DNA of 35,077 nucleotides from Pseudomonadota bacterium (GTDB lineage: Bacteria > Pseudomonadota > Gammaproteobacteria > Steroidobacterales > Steroidobacteraceae): positions 1 to 35,077 of the forward strand of contig JAJYAM010000024.1 in the NCBI GenBank assembly GCA_021779535.1, in the 5' to 3' direction. The position numbers and the translations under genes were made by a program. Below are positions 6,118 through 16,020 of the stretch, piece by piece; position 1 is the stretch's first letter; every line of letters begins with the position of its first letter. A model generated the notes under the pieces. It searched no databases, was not told the DNA's origin, and saw only the letters and a program-made list of their open reading frames with translations.

Positions 6118-7932
6118 TCAGAACATCTCGGATTCGCCCGGTGGAACGACCTCGACGGACTTGCGCGAGGCGATGAATTCGCCGGTGATCATCTCGTCGT
6201 ACGACTGCCCGGGTCCGACCATCGGGTAGACCCCCGCGTCCGGATCCACGACCACCTCGAGGAACGCCGGACCGGGGAAACGGATGAATTCCTCGACGAC
6301 CCGCGGCACGTCCGCTTTGCTCTCGAGCCGCACCGAGAACTCGAATCCATCCGCCATCGCCGCTTTCACGAAGTCCTTCTTGTGCAGGCTCTTGTCGCTC
6401 GCGCTCAGGCGGCCCTTGAAGAAGAGCTTCTGCCACTGCTTGACCATGCCGTCGCCGCAGTTGTTGATCACGACGACCTTGACCGGCAAGCCGTAGGTCG
6501 TCACGGTCTCCAGCTCGCCGATGTTCATGCGGATGCTCGCATCGCCGTCGACGTCGATCACCACGCGGTCGCGCATCGCGAACTGCGCGCCGATCGCCGC
6601 GGGCAGACCGAAACCCATCGTGCCCATGCTGCCCGAGGTCAACCAGAGCCGCGGGCTGCGGAAGTCGAAGTACTGGGCGGCCCACATCTGATGCTGGCCG
6701 ACGCCGGTGCTGATGATCGCCTCGCCGCGAGTCAGGCGATTGATCTCCTCCAGCAGATAATGCGGCTGAATCCGCGTGCTCGCGCGATCGTAGTTCATCG
6801 CGTACGTGCGCCGCAGGTGATCGCAGTGCCGATGCCACGCCGACCAGTCGCGCCGGAAGCCCGCGCGCCGCGCGCCCTCCCGCAACGCGGTGAGCGCCTC
6901 CGGCAACGAGCCCAAATGACTCCAGTGGACGTGCTTGACCTTGTTCACTTCCGACACGTCGATGTCGAACTGCGCGATGAACTTCGCGTTCACGGCGAAC
7001 TTCGCCGGATTGCCCGCGACCCGATCGTCGAAGCGCGCGCCGATCGCGAGCAGCAGGTCGCAATCCTCGACGGCATAGTTCGCGAACGCCGCGCCGTGCA
7101 TCCCGAGCATGCGCATCGCCATCTCGTCCGAGGTGTCGATCGCGCCGATCCCCATCAGGGTCGTCACGACCGGAATCCGCAGCGCGTGCACCAGGTCGCG
7201 AAGCGCTTCGGCCGCGCCGCCGTTGATCACGCCGCCGCCGGCATAGATCAGCGGCCGCTCGGCCCGCTCGAGCGCCGCCAGCAGCGCGGCACACGCCGAT
7301 TCGGACAGCTTGTTCGCGCCGACGCGGTTCAGCCGCTGGCGATACCCGGGAATCGGCAAGTGCCCGGAACCGTTGAACGCGCCGCGCCAATTCTGCACGT
7401 CCTTCGGAATGTCGAGCACGACCGGACCGGGCCGACCGGTCCGGGCGATCTCGAACGCGGTGCGCACCGTCGCCTCCAGCCGGGTCGGATCCGTCACGAG
7501 GAACACGTGCTTCGCGACCGCACCCATGATGCTCGGCACCGGCGCTTCCTGGAACGCGTCGGTGCCGATCGCGCTCGTCGGCACCTGCCCGCAGATCACG
7601 ACGATCGGCACCGAGTCCGCCATCGAGTCGCGCACCGGGGTCACGGTGTTGGTCGCGCCCGGACCGGAGGTCACCAGCGCGACGCCGACGCGCCCGCTCG
7701 CCCGCGCGTATCCGGCCGCCATGAACGCCGCGCCCTGCTCGTTCGCCGGCACGATCAGCGGCATCGAACCGGCGGTCGCCTCGTTGTGGCAGAACACCGC
7801 ATCGTAGAGCGGCAGGATCGCGCCGCCGCTGTAGCCGAACACCGTGTCGACGCCTTCGTCGACCAGCACCTGGACGATCATCTCGGCGCCGGTCATCATC
7901 TCGCCGGCGCGCGGATGCGGCGCCGAGCCCAT
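6118..7932 (-). CDS. ilvB: Acetolactate synthase, large catalytic subunit
   Basis: ThDP- and FAD-dependent enzyme that condenses pyruvate with pyruvate or 2-ketobutyrate, the first common step of Val/Leu/Ile synthesis. Seen, numbering from ATG 7932: Glu65 in NEQGAAFMA (activates ThDP), the central FAD-binding domain, and the C-terminal ThDP motif from GDA (463-465) to NN (490-491), followed by MVKQWQ. At 604 aa it is slightly longer than the usual 550-590 because of an N-terminal extension. Start is uncertain: GTG 7953, ATG 7932 and ATG 7899 are all possible and none has a strong ribosome site. The regulatory subunit gene lies next door but on the opposite strand, which is unusual. The NNCGDGMVKQWQ segment departs from the E. 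coli form. Confidence 0.94.
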   Translation of the reverse strand: MGSAPHPRAGEMMTGAEMIVQVLVDEGVDTVFGYSGGAILPLYDAVFCHNEATAGSMPLIVPANEQGAAFMAAGYARASGRVGVALVTSGPGATNTVTPVRDSMADSVPIVVICGQVPTSAIGTDAFQEAPVPSIMGAVAKHVFLVTDPTRLEATVRTAFEIARTGRPGPVVLDIPKDVQNWRGAFNGSGHLPIPGYRQRLNRVGANKLSESACAALLAALERAERPLIYAGGGVINGGAAEALRDLVHALRIPVVTTLMGIGAIDTSDEMAMRMLGMHGAAFANYAVEDCDLLLAIGARFDDRVAGNPAKFAVNAKFIAQFDIDVSEVNKVKHVHWSHLGSLPEALTALREGARRAGFRRDWSAWHRHCDHLRRTYAMNYDRASTRIQPHYLLEEINRLTRGEAIISTGVGQHQMWAAQYFDFRSPRLWLTSGSMGTMGFGLPAAIGAQFAMRDRVVIDVDGDASIRMNIGELETVTTYGLPVKVVVINNCGDGMVKQWQKLFFKGRLSASDKSLHKKDFVKAAMADGFEFSVRLESKADVPRVVEEFIRFPGPAFLEVVVDPDAGVYPMVGPGQSYDEMITGEFIASRKSVEVVPPGESEMF

Positions 7933-8018
7933 CGGATCGTGTCGTGCGTTCACGCGGCAAAGCGTAGCAGCTAACGCCCTGGCGCCCAAGTGCCGCCGTC
8001 CCGTATCCTATCGGCGCC

Positions 8019-8516
8019 ATGCGACATCTCATCGCGATTCTCCTGCAGAACGAGGCGGGCGCCCTCACCCGCGTCACGGGGCTGATCTCGAGCCGCGGCT
8101 ACAACATCGAGTCGCTCTCGGTCGCGCCGACCAACGATCCGTCGATCTCGCGGATCACGCTGGTGACCACCGGATCGGACGCGGTGATCGCGCAGATCAA
8201 CTCGCAATTGCAAAAGCTCGTCGATGTCGTCACGGTCGAGGACATGACGACCGGCGATCACCTGGCGCGAGAACTCGCGTTGCTGAAATTGCAGGTCGCG
8301 GCCGACCAGCAGGATGCCGCGGCGCAGGTCGTCCACCGCAGCGGCGGCAAGGTGCTGTCGACCGAGCCGGCCTGGATCGTCGAGATCGCCGGCACCGAGG
8401 ACATGATCGCGGAGGTGATCGCGACGCTTTCGGCGTTCGGCGAAATCGTCGAAGTCGTTCGCGGCGGCGTGCTCGGCATCTCGCGGACCGGTCGACGCGC
8501 GCCGACCGCCCGATGA
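8019..8516 (+). CDS. ilvN: Acetolactate synthase, small regulatory subunit
   Basis: Regulatory subunit that activates the large subunit and confers feedback inhibition by branched-chain amino acids. Seen: an N-terminal ACT domain opening RHLIAILLQNEAGALTRV with SSRGYNIESLSV, the effector-binding signature of IlvN/IlvH, and a C-terminal domain ending in EIVEVVRGGVLGISR. At 165 aa it matches the family (160-165). The gene starts at ATG 8019, only 86 nt from the ilvB start, and runs away from it, so the two subunits share one intergenic region holding divergent promoters rather than one mRNA. Its 3' neighbour (8541) begins 24 nt after the stop and may be cotranscribed. Confidence 0.94.
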   Translation: MRHLIAILLQNEAGALTRVTGLISSRGYNIESLSVAPTNDPSISRITLVTTGSDAVIAQINSQLQKLVDVVTVEDMTTGDHLARELALLKLQVAADQQDAAAQVVHRSGGKVLSTEPAWIVEIAGTEDMIAEVIATLSAFGEIVEVVRGGVLGISRTGRRAPTAR

Positions 8517-8540
8517 ACGGCTGATCCACGGCGATCGGCG

Positions 8541-9104
8541 ATGTTCGCGGTCGCAACCGACGCCGGGCGCACCGCCGCTGATCCGCGGCGGCACGGTTCG
8601 CGCGGCTTGTCCCGCGTCGCGGCATTGCTCTGCGAAGCGCTCTGGCTGTGCTCGCTCTCGCTCTCGCTCGCGACCGTCGCGAGCGCATCGACCCCGCCCG
8701 CGCCGGCGCGCGTGGTCGCGGCGTCCGCTGACTACCGGCTCGTGGGACTGCTGCGTGGCGACACCCTGAGCCTGCGCGTGAGCCGCGCGCTCGACGGAGC
8801 GCCGGTGAGCGACGTCGCGGTCTCGGTCGAGCTCCGGGGCCGTTCCTATCCCGCGACCGCGACGGTCGACGGCGGTTACTCGATCAGCACGCCGCAGCTG
8901 GCGATCCCGGGTCCGACCGCGTTCGCGTTCGAGATCCGGGCCGGCAACGCGACCCAGACGTTGCGGGGCGTGCTGACCGGACCCGCGAAGACCCGGCCGA
9001 ACCAGGGTCGCGTGAGGCAGCTCGCCTGGTGGATCCTCAACTTCTCGGTCTGCATCGGTTTCCTCGCGCTGCTGTCGCGACGCCGCAAGCGCGCCGACTC
9101 CTGA
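8541..9104 (+). CDS. Hypothetical exported protein with C-terminal membrane anchor
   Basis: I do not recognise a named family. Layout seen: an N-terminal region with a hydrophobic Leu/Ser segment ending in an Ala-x-Ala-type site (VASAS near residue 50), a folded part of about 100 residues with a repeating beta pattern (for example LRGDTLSLRVSRALDGAPVS), then a single transmembrane helix (about residues 161-178) followed by RRRKR. This predicts a periplasmic domain held in the inner membrane with a short cytoplasmic tail. The beta domain recalls carboxypeptidase-regulatory or transthyretin-like folds, which is only a guess. The true start may lie downstream of ATG 8541, since about 22 residues precede the hydrophobic segment. 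It ends 28 bp from the convergent outer membrane gene. Confidence 0.65.
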   Translation: MFAVATDAGRTAADPRRHGSRGLSRVAALLCEALWLCSLSLSLATVASASTPPAPARVVAASADYRLVGLLRGDTLSLRVSRALDGAPVSDVAVSVELRGRSYPATATVDGGYSISTPQLAIPGPTAFAFEIRAGNATQTLRGVLTGPAKTRPNQGRVRQLAWWILNFSVCIGFLALLSRRRKRADS

Positions 9105-9111
9105 GGTCCGC

Positions 9112-9129
9112 GTCGCGCGGCCGCGCGAC
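9112..9129. terminator. Perfect 18-bp GC palindrome between convergent genes
   Basis: GTCGCGCGG followed by its exact complement, in the 28 bp between the stops at 9104 (+) and 9133 (-). No T-run follows on either strand, so it is not a textbook intrinsic terminator. Its place suggests a shared transcription end or a protein-binding site. Confidence 0.3.
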
Positions 9130-9132
9130 CCC

Positions 9133-10812
9133 TCAAAAGCTCTGCATGGTCTGCACCAGCACTTGGAAGCGGCTCACGCCCGGCGGCGCATTCAACGGAA
9201 ACGCGAAGTCCACGTGCACCACGTTGCCGAGCCCCGAACGGGTGTTGCCGAGGCGAAGCCCGAATCCGACGTCCTCGAGCATTCCGGGCCGGTTGCCGCC
9301 GATGATCGCGGGGCCCCACGCGCGGCCCGCGTCCGCGAAGATCGCTCCGCCGACGCGCACGAGCCGGAACGGGAACCAGTCCGTGTAGAACCGCTGCTCG
9401 ATCGTGACCAGGGCCTTCGAGCTGCCGGCTTCGTAGCGCAACGGGTAGCCGCGCAGGCCGCTGTCGCCGCCGATCGTGAGCTGGGACTGCGGGTCGAGCG
9501 CATCGGTGGCGGTACCGGACAACCCGGCGTACAGCACCCACTCCGGCAGCCAGCGCCAGTAATAGCGCGCGGCCGCATCCGCGATCAAGTTCCGCGCCCG
9601 CCCGTGCTCGACCCGGGACTGGAAGTCCGCGGACGCGAACAGCTGCTGGCGGGGATCGAGCTGAAAACCCTTGCGCATGTTCCCGGAGACGACGATGGCG
9701 CTGCGGTTCGCGCCGAAGGCCCTCGCCGAGTAGCCGACCGTGACGCCGGCCTGCAGGCCGAAGAACAGATCCTCGGTGCGTCCGATCTGGTTCAGGTCGC
9801 CGGTCTTGCGGTAGTCGTCCTGGATCAGCTCGAACCCGACGAACGGATACGCGAGGGTCTGCGAGGCCGGCAGCACGCGCGCGGGCAGCGAAGTCGTCGG
9901 ATCGACGAGGAAATCGTTGCGATCGTACTGCGCGCCGGCGAGCCAGCGGCGCGTCCATCCGCGCACCAGCCCGGCCGACACGCCGCCGCTCAGCGCATAG
10001 GAGACCTCCGAATCCGCGAACTGGTCGCCGATGTTGCCGTACGCATAGCGCGACACCGCTCGCTGGTACCGCTGCGCGCTGGCCGAGACGCTCCAGCGCG
10101 TCTCGAGCGAATAGAACGGATGCGCGACGTCGAGCGCGCGCCGCCGCCCGTCGCTCGAATCGGCGTAGGCGAGCGCGTCGGTCCAGCGCGATCCGAACAC
10201 GTTCGGATCCGACCACTCGAGCGTATTGCTGCTGCGATCGACGTCGTGACCGTGCTGGAAGTCCAGCGACTTGCCGCGGCCCAGGAAATTCGAGTCCGAG
10301 AGCTCGAAGCTCGAGTTGTTCGTCCCGCCGGTGCGGCTGTAATTGACGCCGGGACTCAAGGTCCACACGTCCCGGGTGACCACCGCGACCTCGACCTTGC
10401 CGTGCGAGTAGCGCACCGGCACGACGTGCGCGTCATAGATGAACGGCAGGGCCCGGAGATTGCGCTCGGTCTCGGCCAGCAGGCGCGGTCGGTACTTCTG
10501 GCCGGTCGCGAACAGCAGCTGCGCGCGGATCGTCGAGTGGCGCGTGCGGACGTGCAGACGGTTCGCGAGACGAAACAGCAGCACGTCGTCGCGAGGATCC
10601 GATAGATCGAAGATGTTGCGCGTGACGATGTCGATCTTGCCGATCACCGCGCCGCTCGCGACGAGCCGCGCGTCGCTCGGCACGCCGGCGGGCCGGGGCT
10701 CCTCGATCCGGGTCCGCTGCCGATCGGTGAATTTCGCGGCGAAGGCGCCATTCGCGGCGACCGCGAGCAGCGCACACGCGCCCAACACCCGCAGACCCGC
10801 GATCAGATTCAC
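9133..10812 (-). CDS. Omp85/BamA-TamA-like outer membrane protein
   Basis: Signal peptide (residues 1-25, ending GAFAAK), then a POTRA-like region around residues 85-160 (TGQKYRPRLLAETERNLRAL, then the strand VEVAVVTRDVWTL), then a beta-barrel of roughly 400 residues. Barrel hallmarks seen: LTIGGDSGLRGYP, the Omp85 loop-6 type motif, FADAGRAWG, and a final aromatic residue (SF at the C-terminus), needed for BAM recognition. At 559 aa with apparently one POTRA it is much smaller than BamA (about 800), so it is probably an accessory Omp85 protein rather than BamA itself. Start is GTG 10812. It follows the PII gene by 29 nt on the same strand, an odd pairing. Cargo is unknown. Confidence 0.82.
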   Translation of the reverse strand: MNLIAGLRVLGACALLAVAANGAFAAKFTDRQRTRIEEPRPAGVPSDARLVASGAVIGKIDIVTRNIFDLSDPRDDVLLFRLANRLHVRTRHSTIRAQLLFATGQKYRPRLLAETERNLRALPFIYDAHVVPVRYSHGKVEVAVVTRDVWTLSPGVNYSRTGGTNNSSFELSDSNFLGRGKSLDFQHGHDVDRSSNTLEWSDPNVFGSRWTDALAYADSSDGRRRALDVAHPFYSLETRWSVSASAQRYQRAVSRYAYGNIGDQFADSEVSYALSGGVSAGLVRGWTRRWLAGAQYDRNDFLVDPTTSLPARVLPASQTLAYPFVGFELIQDDYRKTGDLNQIGRTEDLFFGLQAGVTVGYSARAFGANRSAIVVSGNMRKGFQLDPRQQLFASADFQSRVEHGRARNLIADAAARYYWRWLPEWVLYAGLSGTATDALDPQSQLTIGGDSGLRGYPLRYEAGSSKALVTIEQRFYTDWFPFRLVRVGGAIFADAGRAWGPAIIGGNRPGMLEDVGFGLRLGNTRSGLGNVVHVDFAFPLNAPPGVSRFQVLVQTMQSF

Positions 10813-10841
10813 GAGCCGCGCGCCCTGGCCGGCGACGCCCG

Positions 10842-11219
<378 letters not shown>

Positions 11220-11327
11220 TCATTAAGCGGCGATGCCGCCGATGGCCGCCGCACCGGCCCGGCGGCGCCCCGTGATGGTGCACGAGCCCGCGCGACCTCG
11301 GCCGCCCGGCGGCAATGGAGTTTTCGG

Positions 11328-12545
11328 ATGAACACGACTTTCCTGATCGTCGGCGGCGGTCAAGCCGGCGCCCAAGCGATCGACACGCTGAGGCGCGAGG
11401 GTTTCGACGGCCGGTTGATCCTCGTCGGCGAAGAGCGCGAGCTGCCGTATCAGCGGCCGCCGCTGTCGAAGAAGTTCCTGCACGGAGAACTTGCGGCGGA
11501 CCGCCTGCCATTCAAGCATCGGGCGTTCTACGACGAGCACGGGGTCGAGTTGCGGCTCGGTTCGAGAGCGATTCGCCTCGACCGGGCGGCGCGCGCGGTC
11601 GACCTCGGTGACGGTGCGCGACTCACCTATGATCGTGCCTTGCTGTGCCTCGGCGCCCGCGCGCGACCGCTGAAGTGCGCTGGCGCGGATCTTCCGGGGA
11701 TCCATTATTTGCGGACGATCGACGACGCCAACGCGCTGCGCGCGGAGCTGCGCGCCGGCGCGCACGCCGTGATCGTCGGCGGCGGATACATCGGGCTCGA
11801 GGCGGCCGCGGCCTGCCGCCATTTCGGGCTCGAGGCGACGGTGCTCGAAATGGCCGACCGGGTGATGGCCCGCGTGGTCTCGCCGGCGGTCTCCGCGTTC
11901 TTCGCCGAGGCGCACCGGGCGCGAGGCGTGCGCATCCTGTGCAACACCCGGGTCGAATCGATCGAGGGCCGGGACCGCGTCGCGGCGGTCGTCTGCGGCG
12001 ACGGCACGCGGCTCGCGGCGGATCTCGTGATCGTCGGGGTCGGGGCGCTGCCGGTCACGGACCTCGCGGCGGACGCCGGCCTCGCGGTCGACGACGGCAT
12101 CGTCGTCGACGAGTACTGCCGTACCGCGGATCCGTCGATCTTCGCGGCGGGCGACTGCGTGAACCATCCCTCGCCGCATTACGGTCGCCGCGTCCGCCTC
12201 GAAAGCGTCGACAATGCGTTCGAGCAGGGCAAGACCGCGGCCCTGAACATGCTCGGGCGCGACGTGGTCCACGATCGGATCCCCTGGTTCTGGTCGGACC
12301 AGTACGAGCACAAATTGCTGATCGTCGGCCTGCAGGCCGACGGCGACGAACGCGTGACACGCGGCGATCCGCGCCGCGGCGGCTTCAGCACGCTGTACCT
12401 GCGGAACGGCGAGCTCACCGCGGTCGAAGCCGTCGACGACACCAAGGACTACATGGCGGCGCGCAAGCTGATCGCCGCGCGCACCCGGCTCGATCCCGCG
12501 AAGGCGGCCGACAAGAGCCGCGACCTGCGGGAGGCGGCGATCTAG
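11328..12545 (+). CDS. NAD(P)H-dependent FAD oxidoreductase, ferredoxin/putidaredoxin reductase-like
   Basis: Transfers electrons from NAD(P)H through FAD to a ferredoxin or similar partner. Seen in 405 aa: FAD Rossmann motif GGGQAG (residues 9-14), the NAD(P)-binding motif VIVGGGYIGLEAAA mid-protein, the second FAD motif IFAAGDC, and the family segment PYQRPPLSKKFL, typical of putidaredoxin, rhodocoxin and terpredoxin reductases and of dioxygenase reductase components. ATG 11328 follows GGAG at 11317-11320. No ferredoxin, P450 or ring-hydroxylating dioxygenase gene lies in the window, so its partner must be encoded elsewhere. It is divergent from glnK and convergent with pyc (13-bp gap). Confidence 0.88.
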   Translation: MNTTFLIVGGGQAGAQAIDTLRREGFDGRLILVGEERELPYQRPPLSKKFLHGELAADRLPFKHRAFYDEHGVELRLGSRAIRLDRAARAVDLGDGARLTYDRALLCLGARARPLKCAGADLPGIHYLRTIDDANALRAELRAGAHAVIVGGGYIGLEAAAACRHFGLEATVLEMADRVMARVVSPAVSAFFAEAHRARGVRILCNTRVESIEGRDRVAAVVCGDGTRLAADLVIVGVGALPVTDLAADAGLAVDDGIVVDEYCRTADPSIFAAGDCVNHPSPHYGRRVRLESVDNAFEQGKTAALNMLGRDVVHDRIPWFWSDQYEHKLLIVGLQADGDERVTRGDPRRGGFSTLYLRNGELTAVEAVDDTKDYMAARKLIAARTRLDPAKAADKSRDLREAAI

Positions 12546-12558
12546 CGGCCCGGCGCAC

Positions 12559-15500
12559 TCACTCGCAGATCGCGATCAGGTCCTTCGTATCGACCGACTG
12601 CCCGGGACGGACGAGCACCTCCTTCACGGTCGCGTCGCGCTCGGCGCGCACCGACGTCTCCATTTTCATCGCCTCGAGCGTGACGATCACGTCGCCGCGG
12701 CGGACTCGCTGTCCGGCGTGCACCGTCACCGTCGCGACGGTGCCCGGCATCGGCGCCCCCACATGGGTCGGATCGTCGGCATCGGCCTTGCGCGTCGGCG
12801 GTCGCGACGCGACCTGGCTGCGATCCGCGATGCGGATCGGCCGCGGCTGGCCGTTCAACTCGAAGAATACGGTTCGGGTGCCGTCCTCGTGCGGATCGCT
12901 GGTCGTCACGTAGCGCACGATCAGGGTCTTGCCGCGCTCCAGATCGACGTTGATCTCCTGACCCGGCTGCATTCCGTAGAAGAACACCGACGTTGGTAGC
13001 GTGCTCAAATCCCCGTAGCGGGCGCGGTCCGCCGCGTATTCGACGAACACCTTCGGATACATCAGGTAGGACGCGAGGTCGTCGTCGCTGATCGCGCGCC
13101 CGACCTTGAGCTGCACCGCGGTTCGCTCGGCCTCGAGGTCGGCCGGCCGCAACGACGCACCGGGTCGGTCACGCAGCGGTTCGGCGCCCTTCAGCACCTT
13201 GCGCTGCAGGTCGCGCGGGAACCCGCCGAGCGGCTGGCCGAGATCTCCCCGGAAGAGTTGCACGACCGATTCCGGGAACGCGATCTCGATCTGCGGATCG
13301 AGCACCGCGGCGCGGTCGATCCCGCTGGTGACCATCATGATCGCCATGTCGCCGACGACCTTCGAGGTCGGCGTCACCTTCACGATGTCGCCGAAGAGAT
13401 CGTTGACGTCGGCGTAAGCCGCCGCGACCTCGTGCCAGCGATGATCTTCGATGCCGAGCGAGCGCGCCTGTTCGCGAAGGTTCGTGTACTGCCCGCCCGG
13501 CATCCCGTGGACGTAGACCTCGGACGCACCGGCACGGATGTCGCTCTCGAACGCGACGTAGCCGCGGCGCACCTGCTCCCAGTACCCGGAGATCGCCCGC
13601 AAGTCGCCCGGCGCCACGCCGGTGTCGCGCGGGCCATGGCGAAGCGCCTCCACGATCGAGCCGAGATTCGGTTGCGAGGTCAGCCCGGAGAGCGAATCGA
13701 TCGCGCCGTCGACCGCATCGGCGCCGGCATCGATCGCCGCGAGCACGCTCGCCGCGGCGATGCCGCTCGTGTCGTGCGTGTGGAAATGGATCGGCAGGCC
13801 GACCTCCTCCTTCAACGCGCGGACCAGGGCCGCCGCCGCGCTCGGCAGGCACAGTCCCGCCATGTCCTTGATGCCGATCACGTGTGCGCCCATCGCCTTC
13901 AGCTCCCGGGCGATCCCGAGGTAGTAGCGCAGGTCGTATTTGCGTTCGGCCGGGTTCGACAGGTTCCCGGTGTAGCAGATCGCCGCCTCGCAGAGCCGGC
14001 CGGTCTCGCGCACCGCCTCGATCGCGACGCGCATGTTCTCGGTCCAGTTCAGGCAGTCGAACACGCGGAACAGGTCGATGCCGGCGTGCGCCGCGCGGGC
14101 GACGAAGGTTCGAACGACGTTGTCGGGATAATTCGTATAGCCGACCGCGTTCGCGGACCGAAGCAGCATCTGCAACAGCAGGTTCGGCATCCGCGCGCGC
14201 AGCTCCGCGAGCCTTTCCCACGGATCCTCGCGCAGGAAGCGCATCGCGACGTCGAACGTCGCGCCCCCCCAGCATTCGACCGAGAACAGCTGCGGCAGCA
14301 GCCCCGCGTAGTACGGCGCGATCGCCGCGAGGTCCCGCGTCCGGAAGCGCGTCGCGAGCAGCGACTGATGGGCATCGCGCATGCTCGTGTCGGTGAGCAG
14401 CACCCGCCGTTCGGCGAGCATCCATTCGGCGAACCGCTCGGCGCCGAGCTCGTCGAGCCGCTGCTTGGTCCCCGGCGCCGGCGCCGGCAGGTCCACCTTC
14501 GGCAGCCGCGGGAACACGGGCGCCGCGGGTCGGGCACGCCCTTTCACTTCGGCGTTCCCGTTGACGATGACCTCGCCGATGTAGCTCAGCAGCCGGGTCG
14601 CGCGGTCCCGCTTGTGCGCAATCCGGATCAGCTCGGGGGTCTCGTCGATGAACCGGGTCGTGTAGGCGGCGCTCACGAACCGCGGATGCGTGATCAGCTG
14701 GTCGAGGAAGCGCAGATTGGTCACGACACCGCGGATCCGGAATTCCCAGAGCGCGCGATGCATCCGCGCGATCGTCTCCTCGGCCGTCGGCGCCCAGGCG
14801 GTGACCTTCACGAGCAACGAGTCGTAGTAACGCGTGATGATCGCGCCGGCATAGGCGGTACCGGCGTCGAGCCGGATCCCGAAACCGGCCGGACTGCGGT
14901 ACGCCGTGATCCGCCCGTAATCCGGCACGAACTGATTCTCCGGGTCCTCGGTCGTGACCCGGCATTGCATCGCGTGGCCGGTCACGCGGATCTCGTCCTG
15001 CGACGGCACGCCGCTCGTGGCGTCGCCGATCCGGCCACCCGCGGCGATGCGCAGCTGCGCCTTCACGAGATCGATGCCGGTCACGCACTCGGTGACCGTG
15101 TGCTCGACCTGGATCCGCGGATTCACCTCGATGAAATAGAACTGTCCGGTGTCCGCGTCCTGCAGGAACTCGACGGTGCCGGCCGAACGGTAGCCCACCG
15201 CGCGGCCGATGCGCAGCGCCGCCGCGCACAACGCCGCGCGCTGTTCCGCGCCGAGGAAAGCCGCCGGCGCGCGTTCGACGACCTTCTGGTTGCGCCGCTG
15301 CACCGTGCAGTCGCGCTCGTAGAGGTGCACGATGTTGCCGTGATCGTCTCCGAGGATCTGCACTTCGACGTGACGCGCGCGCCGGATCAGCTTCTCGAGG
15401 TAGACCTCGTCCTTGCCGAACGCGGCCTTCGCCTCGCGCCGGGCGGCCGCGACCGTCTCGGCCAGGCCGTCCTCGGATTCGACGACCCGCATCCCGCGGC

Positions 15501-16020
15501 CGCCGCCTCCCCAGCTCGCCTTCAGCATCACCGGAAAACCGATCGAGCGCGCGGCCGCGAGGCACTCGCCGTCGTCGCTCGGCAGCGGCGGCGTCGCCGG
15601 CATCACCGCAACGCCGGCGGCCTCCGCGAGATGACGCGCTTCCACCTTGTTGCCGAGCCGGCGCATGGTCTGCGGCGACGGACCGACGAACACCAGGTCG
15701 GCCGCGCCGCAGGCCTCCGCAAACTCCGGGCTCTCCGACAGAAAGCCGTAGCCCGGATGGACCGCGTCGGCCCCGGCTTCGCGCGCGACCCGGATGATCC
15801 CGGCGATGTCGAGATAGGCCTCGACCGGAGGACGCCCTTCGCCGACCAGATAGCTCTCGTCGGCCTTGGTCCGATGCAGCGAGAATCGGTCCTCGTGCGA
15901 ATGGATCGCGATCGTGCGCAGGCCGAGCTCGGCGGCCGCCCGCATCACGCGGATCGCGATCTCTCCGCGATTCGCGATCAGCAGGCTACGAATCGGTCGG
16001 CATTCGGCGGCTTGTGTCAT
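12559..16020 (-). CDS. pyc: Pyruvate carboxylase, single-chain
   Basis: Biotin enzyme that carboxylates pyruvate to oxaloacetate (anaplerosis). Domains in order over 1153 aa: biotin carboxylase (about 10-460; IANRGEIAIR, ATP-grasp GGGGRGMR), carboxyltransferase (about 535-810; DTSMRDAHQSLLATR, the carbamylated-Lys motif KDMAGL, metal ligands in HFHTHDTSG), the pyruvate-carboxylase middle domain, and the C-terminal biotinyl domain with EAMKMETS, where Lys1119 would carry biotin. All parts are on one polypeptide, unlike the split PycA/PycB of pseudomonads. ATG 16020 gives the usual N-terminus. The divergent isoaspartyl peptidase gene starts 52 bp away. An antisense frame spanning most of this gene is a GC-bias shadow. 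Confidence 0.96.
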   Translation of the reverse strand: MTQAAECRPIRSLLIANRGEIAIRVMRAAAELGLRTIAIHSHEDRFSLHRTKADESYLVGEGRPPVEAYLDIAGIIRVAREAGADAVHPGYGFLSESPEFAEACGAADLVFVGPSPQTMRRLGNKVEARHLAEAAGVAVMPATPPLPSDDGECLAAARSIGFPVMLKASWGGGGRGMRVVESEDGLAETVAAARREAKAAFGKDEVYLEKLIRRARHVEVQILGDDHGNIVHLYERDCTVQRRNQKVVERAPAAFLGAEQRAALCAAALRIGRAVGYRSAGTVEFLQDADTGQFYFIEVNPRIQVEHTVTECVTGIDLVKAQLRIAAGGRIGDATSGVPSQDEIRVTGHAMQCRVTTEDPENQFVPDYGRITAYRSPAGFGIRLDAGTAYAGAIITRYYDSLLVKVTAWAPTAEETIARMHRALWEFRIRGVVTNLRFLDQLITHPRFVSAAYTTRFIDETPELIRIAHKRDRATRLLSYIGEVIVNGNAEVKGRARPAAPVFPRLPKVDLPAPAPGTKQRLDELGAERFAEWMLAERRVLLTDTSMRDAHQSLLATRFRTRDLAAIAPYYAGLLPQLFSVECWGGATFDVAMRFLREDPWERLAELRARMPNLLLQMLLRSANAVGYTNYPDNVVRTFVARAAHAGIDLFRVFDCLNWTENMRVAIEAVRETGRLCEAAICYTGNLSNPAERKYDLRYYLGIARELKAMGAHVIGIKDMAGLCLPSAAAALVRALKEEVGLPIHFHTHDTSGIAAASVLAAIDAGADAVDGAIDSLSGLTSQPNLGSIVEALRHGPRDTGVAPGDLRAISGYWEQVRRGYVAFESDIRAGASEVYVHGMPGGQYTNLREQARSLGIEDHRWHEVAAAYADVNDLFGDIVKVTPTSKVVGDMAIMMVTSGIDRAAVLDPQIEIAFPESVVQLFRGDLGQPLGGFPRDLQRKVLKGAEPLRDRPGASLRPADLEAERTAVQLKVGRAISDDDLASYLMYPKVFVEYAADRARYGDLSTLPTSVFFYGMQPGQEINVDLERGKTLIVRYVTTSDPHEDGTRTVFFELNGQPRPIRIADRSQVASRPPTRKADADDPTHVGAPMPGTVATVTVHAGQRVRRGDVIVTLEAMKMETSVRAERDATVKEVLVRPGQSVDTKDLIAICE

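Noticed and set aside
7933-7989. TTG start for IlvB at 7989
   Set aside because: Adds residues not seen in IlvB and crowds the ilvN promoter; GTG 7953 or ATG 7932 is more plausible.
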